DNA from: an uncultured Clostridia bacterium | GTDB lineage: Bacteria > Bacillota > Clostridia > Peptostreptococcales > Anaerovoracaceae | Assembly: GCA_934255435.1 (NCBI GenBank) | Contig: CAKQNZ010000031.1 | Location: 1 to 16,889 of the forward strand | Direction of reading: 5' to 3' | DNA: 16,889 bases | Shown: positions 12,740-16,889 of the stretch, piece after piece | How positions within the stretch are numbered: the first letter of the stretch is position 1 | How the letters are laid out: each line of letters begins with the position of its first letter | Position numbers and translations under genes: made by a program | The notes under the pieces: generated by a model | The model's input: the letters and a program-made list of their open reading frames with translations, nothing else | Told to the model about the DNA's origin: nothing | Database searches by the model: none

Positions 12740-15700
12740 CTATCTTTGCTGTCTCCTGCGGAATATCAGTACAACTGCTGCTGCGCAGGCTGCTGTCAGC
12801 ATCAGCGCAATTATCATGCCCACATGTGTGTCATCGCCTGTCTTCGTGCGGTTCCCGCCGGTGCTGCCGTTTCTGCCAGGTTTCGAAGGGTTCTCCGGTT
12901 TTCCCGGTTTCTCAGGCTTGCTGTATTTGTTTGTGAACACTATCGGCTTATCGCCTGACTCACTGCGGGCCACATTCAACGTGCCGTCTTTACCGTCTGT
13001 CACAGATACATGTATATCGTGGACAGTCGTATCGTAGCTGACGTTTTCAGCCTTGTCTTTCGACGGAACGACTTCACATATGATATAGTCGTGCTCTCCC
13101 GGACTGCTGTAGCTTATCTTTCCGAAGGAAACTTCTGCCTTGCTGCCGGCTGCGGCTGCTTTGTTGCTGCCCTCTGCTACTACTTTCATTTCACCGTTCC
13201 CTGTCAGCTCGATGAGCTGGAAGCTGAACTCTCCATCCTTCAGATCACGTCCTTTCAGGACTTTGCTGACCTTGAACAGAGTATCTGCATCCACAGTCTT
13301 CTCTTCAGTGCTGTAAGTATTCGTGAAGGTGAAAGCCGGTCCTTCGGACAAACCTTCTACATCGAAGGCTCTTTCCTTGCCGCTGTATTTCACGGAGATC
13401 TCGATAGTCTTCGTGTTCTCCTTGTCGTTCGTGACACCGGCTGCACTGCCGCTTTCGGTCACTGTGTATCTGAAGGTCCTTGTCCTGATGCCATGATCGT
13501 CAGGCTGGATATCCTCGAAATCTGATGCCTGCAGCGTGATGCTGCCAAAATCTACATTTCCGGAAACGTCGCTGCTGACCTTTTCCGTGTCATTTCCATC
13601 GAGCTGCGGTACAGGTGCTTTTTTCTGTTCTGTGCCTGTAGTCTCGACGCCTTCGATGCTGAAGCTGAACTTTCCTGCTATATCGCTGATATCTGTCGCA
13701 AGCGACTCATCCGGCTGTTCAAGCACTTTCAGTCCCTTGAGAGGTATCACTGCGCTGCTGGTGTCGTATGAATTCTCGAACTGCAGGCTTTCGGCCTTGT
13801 CAGGATATGTCACTGATGCTTCAAGTCTGCCTTTGCCGTCGTCTTTCACCTGTACTGTTATGGTGAATGATGACTTTACAGGTGATACGCCTGCCGGCAG
13901 GCTGTCTGTGACTTCATATACTTCATACTGAAGGGTGTATACATCTCCGTCTTTTGTCGCAAGTCCTGCACTGACAGCTTTTTTCAGCTGTGCACTGGTA
14001 TATTCGATGCTGCTGAACTCGATGCTGCCTGATTTGCCTGCCGACGCTGCCTCATTCGTTCCTGTGGAAATGACTTTCTTCTCAGGATCGCTGGCGTTCA
14101 CTATCCTGAAGCTGTACTCGCCTGCTTTCATATCACGGCCTGTGAGGATCTTTTCAGCTTTTATTCCGGCAGTTCCCGATGCATCGAGGGATCCAGAAGC
14201 ACTGTATCTGTTGACGAACGGGATCTTAACTGCAGTCTTTGCAGTGTCCTTGTCGCTGCTCTTCATCACTGACTTGTCTGCGATCTTGCCTGTCTTTTTG
14301 TTCTTTACAGTAGTGGTCACAGTAAGCACAGATTCGCCATCGTCTTCCACTGCGATGTCCAGGAGATATACATTGTCATCGTTGGTATATCCGCCCTTTT
14401 CATCTCCGCCTTTAGTCTCGCTGACTTCATAGCTGTATGTCTTTCCGGCGTTTTCGTTGGTGAACTTCACCGACCTGCCGTCCAGTATGCTCTGCAGACT
14501 TTCTTCACCGTCTGCTGCAGCACTGGAGCTGAACACTTTTTCTGTATCGTCTCTGCTGAATCCAAGTATGCCTGCCGCCTGAGCTGCTGTCGTACCGCTG
14601 GTTTCATTATCAAGAGCTTTTACCGTGAATCCGAACTGACCGTCGGTCATGTCTCTGCCGCTGAGAGTCTTCGATATCTCGATATCAGTGTTCGCACTGT
14701 ATTCTACAGATGTACTGTATCTGTTCTCGAAATCCAGATTCGTTATGGAGTTCTCTGCCACCTCTGCAGTCAGCTTTCCTGAACCATCGTCTGTCACATA
14801 AACAGGTATGCGATGGTCTTTGCTGTCGTATGTTATGCCCTTCGTATCACTGCCAGGCACAGTCTCAGTTATGAAAAATTCAAACGGTTTTCCTTCTGAA
14901 TCTTTCACGAAATGCAGTTTTCCGAAATCCAGAGCTGTCTTCGCCTTGCCTGCTGCATCTTTGCCTGTAACTGTAACTGTCCTGAAAACTGCTTTGCCGT
15001 CATCTGTCCTGTATGTTGTCTTTTCTTTGTCAAGAGCATCGAGCAGTGTTTTGTCATCAGCCTTCGCCCAAAGAGTGAAGGTGAAGGAATCGCTGTCTTT
15101 CCATTTACGACCTGTCAGCGTCTTGCTGCCTTCAAGAGCCAGACTTCCCGACGCCTTGTATTCGTTTGTCCATGTGATGCTGTCAGCAGCTTTGCTGCCT
15201 GCTTTTACAGTCTTTTCTATTGTCAGCGTGCCGTCCTGAGGATCATTTGCTTTCGATGAAAGCGTTACTTCATATACTGTGCTGTCGTATGTCACACCCT
15301 TTGCATCTTCACCGGACGCCAGCTGTTTTTCTCTCAGGGTGTATCTGTATGTCACTCCTGCCTTGTCGAACTTCACTGTTCCGAAGTCGATATCGGCTTT
15401 GCTGCCGGACTCAGGGGCTACCGTGACTTCTTTCACTTCGCTGCCGTCTTTGTCCACCGGATAAGGCGCACCGTTTTCAGGGGTCACCGTGAATGTGAAA
15501 CTGTCGCCTTTTGCAAATTCCCTGCCTGTGATCTTCTTGCTGCCTGTGATGGATGCGCTGCCTGATTCTTTGTATGTGTTCCCGAAAGCTGCCCTGTCTG
15601 TCACGTCGGCGTGCCTTGGATTGCTGTATGATACAGATGCTGACAGCTTTCCTGTCTTGCTGCCCTCTGCATCTTTATCTGTAACTTTCACGGTCACTGT

Positions 15701-16889
15701 GCAGACGTTCCTGTCATATGTCACGCCGTCCTTGACTCTGTTTTCGGCATCCGAAGGTATCTTTTCCGTCACTTCGAATCTGTATGTGCCTGTCTTCGTG
15801 AACTTCACTTTATCGAAGCTGAATCCTGACTCAGTGCTTGCTGACGCTGCGCTGCTGCTGGTTTCAAGAGAGCCGGTAATGACGCTGCCGTCCTTTATGG
15901 CTGCCTTCGTATCGTCGTCTGCTGCTGCCAGCTGGAACGTGAATTCACCAGCTTTCATGTCACGGCCGTTCAGTATCTTGCTGCCTTCTATCACCGCCTC
16001 TGCCGGCGCTGCTTCGTAGCTGTTGCTGAACATGAGGCGGAAAACACCGTTTTCTATTTCATAAAGATGGTCGCTGCCTTCTTTTATCGGTTTAGTGCAG
16101 GCCTCGTCTTCGAAATATTCCATCTGAGTTTCAAGTGTTTTACTTCCATTCGTCGTGACACTGATGCGTATGAAATATTCCTGAGGATCATACTTCATGC
16201 CGTTTACAGTGTAGTCATTTTCTGCAGACGCTCCGTCAGGCATCACCTCAGTAAGCCTGTAGACATACTGGTTCCCTGCGTCCTTTGTCCGGAACACGAA
16301 TGTCGGGAAGCTGACGCTGCCGCCTATGGTGTTTCCTTCTGTAACGTATCTGTCTGTCGTATCTCCAGGCATAGTAGCCTTGTCTTTGTTTTCTCCGGCT
16401 GCTTCAAGCTTGAACTGGAACTGGTCCTGTGTCAGTGCATCGGAACCTGTTTCATTATGGTACGACTTGTGTATACGGAGATCTGCATATCCGTACTGGC
16501 TGCTGTATGTATTCGTGAAGACAGCTTTTTCATAGGTCTTGCGATCTGATGCCGGTATCTCCACACCGTCATCATCAGTCTCGCCTGTCATCCTGTATGA
16601 TGCAGACAGGCTGCCTTTACCGTCATCTGTAACTGTCACCACCACATCATAGACCGCCTCGGAATAATCCACTCCTGAAAGATCGCCCAGGATCTCCTTT
16701 ACGGTGTATATATATGTACCTGAATGGGTGAACTTCAGTTCCTGGAAATCCTTCAAGCTGTGGAGGTATCCATCCTTGTCAGCCTTGTCACCGTCTTTTT
16801 TTACAGTCAGCGTATCTGTCATACGGCCTTCATCGTCCTTTGCAATGACTTCATCAAACTTTTTGTTCTTTTCAGTCATGGTTTCATTG
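12740..16889 (-). CDS. Giant multi-module isopeptide-linked cell-surface protein (N-terminus outside window)
   Basis: At least 1382 residues are open to the window edge; the first visible in-frame Met (16877-16879, used for numbering) is preceded by the codons for N-E-T, so it is not shown to be the start. The protein consists of nine tandem modules of about 120-160 residues resembling the Streptococcus Spy0128 pilin isopeptide domain. Each ends in an F/W-x-N-x-Y strand. The modules are followed by a Pro/Lys/Gly-rich spacer (about 1320-1340), the sorting-signal-like RTKTGDD (1344-1350), a hydrophobic helix (1353-1373) and RRRQQR. It is predicted to be anchored to the wall and to act as an adhesin or fibrous stalk. 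No sortase gene is in view. A terminator follows the stop. Ligand and N-terminal domains are unknown. Confidence 0.93.
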   Translation of the reverse strand, partial: NETMTEKNKKFDEVIAKDDEGRMTDTLTVKKDGDKADKDGYLHSLKDFQELKFTHSGTYIYTVKEILGDLSGVDYSEAVYDVVVTVTDDGKGSLSASYRMTGETDDDGVEIPASDRKTYEKAVFTNTYSSQYGYADLRIHKSYHNETGSDALTQDQFQFKLEAAGENKDKATMPGDTTDRYVTEGNTIGGSVSFPTFVFRTKDAGNQYVYRLTEVMPDGASAENDYTVNGMKYDPQEYFIRISVTTNGSKTLETQMEYFEDEACTKPIKEGSDHLYEIENGVFRLMFSNSYEAAPAEAVIEGSKILNGRDMKAGEFTFQLAAADDDTKAAIKDGSVITGSLETSSSAASASTESGFSFDKVKFTKTGTYRFEVTEKIPSDAENRVKDGVTYDRNVCTVTVKVTDKDAEGSKTGKLSASVSYSNPRHADVTDRAAFGNTYKESGSASITGSKKITGREFAKGDSFTFTVTPENGAPYPVDKDGSEVKEVTVAPESGSKADIDFGTVKFDKAGVTYRYTLREKQLASGEDAKGVTYDSTVYEVTLSSKANDPQDGTLTIEKTVKAGSKAADSITWTNEYKASGSLALEGSKTLTGRKWKDSDSFTFTLWAKADDKTLLDALDKEKTTYRTDDGKAVFRTVTVTGKDAAGKAKTALDFGKLHFVKDSEGKPFEFFITETVPGSDTKGITYDSKDHRIPVYVTDDGSGKLTAEVAENSITNLDFENRYSTSVEYSANTDIEISKTLSGRDMTDGQFGFTVKALDNETSGTTAAQAAGILGFSRDDTEKVFSSSAAADGEESLQSILDGRSVKFTNENAGKTYSYEVSETKGGDEKGGYTNDDNVYLLDIAVEDDGESVLTVTTTVKNKKTGKIADKSVMKSSDKDTAKTAVKIPFVNRYSASGSLDASGTAGIKAEKILTGRDMKAGEYSFRIVNASDPEKKVISTGTNEAASAGKSGSIEFSSIEYTSAQLKKAVSAGLATKDGDVYTLQYEVYEVTDSLPAGVSPVKSSFTITVQVKDDGKGRLEASVTYPDKAESLQFENSYDTSSAVIPLKGLKVLEQPDESLATDISDIAGKFSFSIEGVETTGTEQKKAPVPQLDGNDTEKVSSDVSGNVDFGSITLQASDFEDIQPDDHGIRTRTFRYTVTESGSAAGVTNDKENTKTIEISVKYSGKERAFDVEGLSEGPAFTFTNTYSTEEKTVDADTLFKVSKVLKGRDLKDGEFSFQLIELTGNGEMKVVAEGSNKAAAAGSKAEVSFGKISYSSPGEHDYIICEVVPSKDKAENVSYDTTVHDIHVSVTDGKDGTLNVARSESGDKPIVFTNKYSKPEKPGKPENPSKPGRNGSTGGNRTKTGDDTHVGMIIALMLTAACAAAVVLIFRRRQQR
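12761..12850 (-). other. Non-canonical wall-sorting signal (KTGD) and membrane anchor
   Basis: Residues 1344-1350 read RTKTGDD where LPxTG would be expected; the first two positions are Arg and Thr instead of Leu and Pro. A 21-residue hydrophobic segment and the basic tail RRRQQR follow with normal sorting-signal spacing. The tripartite layout is seen directly. Recognition by a sortase is inferred; simple membrane anchoring is the alternative. Confidence 0.7.
12920..16889 (-). repeat. Nine tandem Spy0128-type isopeptide modules
   Basis: Module spans in nucleotides: D1 16889-16502 (5'-cut), D2 16489-16013, D3 15997-15569, D4 15559-15155, D5 15145-14714, D6 14689-14201, D7 14173-13763, D8 13747-13310, D9 13288-12920. 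The expected Lys/Glu/Asn triads, numbered from the first visible Met, are: D2 K138/E211/N286, D3 K301/E372/N434, D4 K448 or 449/E517/N572, D5 K586/E672/N719, D6 K737/E821/N890, D7 K910/E986 or 989/N1036, D8 K1051/E1142/N1187, D9 K1206/E1269/N1317. D1 shows E62/N123; its Lys would be upstream of the window. Modules 3-7 and 9 share a GR[DEK] motif after the Lys; D2 and D8 lack it. Divergence is high, so these are old duplications. Confidence 0.85.

Noticed and set aside
12920..16889. Possibility that the surface-protein array is a recent tandem DNA amplification
   Set aside because: The modules are alike only at a few motif positions; no long identical nucleotide repeats were seen by eye, so they are ancient duplications.

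Overview
The window looks like chromosomal DNA from a Gram-positive anaerobe of the Bacillota, most likely class Clostridia. The reasons are AGGAGG-type ribosome sites before most genes, sigma-A-type promoters with 16-17 bp spacers, an S10 ribosomal operon, a free-standing ECF A1-A2-T transporter core, a YdbC/PC4-like protein, a SpoIIQ-like M23 peptidase and a cell-wall protein built of pilin-type isopeptide modules. The species cannot be named from the sequence alone. Every gene but one lies on the minus strand, so the window reads biologically from right to left.

Right end (16889-12740): the 3' part of a very large surface protein. At least 1382 residues are visible and the N-terminus lies outside the window. 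It has nine consecutive modules of the Streptococcus pilin (Spy0128) isopeptide type, a Pro/Lys/Gly-rich wall spacer, an unusual KTGD sorting signal, a membrane helix and a basic tail. A strong intrinsic terminator closes it.

Middle right (12428-8322): a tightly packed unit of aroD, ecfA1, ecfA2, ecfT and trmB, probably read from a promoter just upstream of aroD. It combines a shikimate-pathway enzyme, the shared energising module for vitamin and metal uptake, and a tRNA m7G methyltransferase. The last four genes overlap one another.

Middle (8145-7174): the only plus-strand gene, a membrane-anchored SpoIIQ-like LytM/M23 peptidase with its own terminator. It is divergent from a class I/II aminotransferase.

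Middle left (7174-2054): aminotransferase, ydbC, ybaK (Cys-tRNA(Pro) deacylase family), a TGS-bearing nucleoside kinase and a PfkB-family kinase. Clear promoters precede the aminotransferase, ydbC and the nucleoside kinase. The two kinases form an operon that ends at a textbook terminator.

Left end (1864-1): the start of the S10 ribosomal operon, rpsJ, rplC and the 5' part of rplD. It is driven by a near-consensus promoter and preceded by a structured leader of about 230 nt. The rpsJ-rplC spacer (128 nt) is unusually long. No CRISPR array, tRNA, rRNA, phage gene or insertion sequence was seen. The most notable items are the giant isopeptide adhesin with its degenerate sorting motif and the folded S10 leader.
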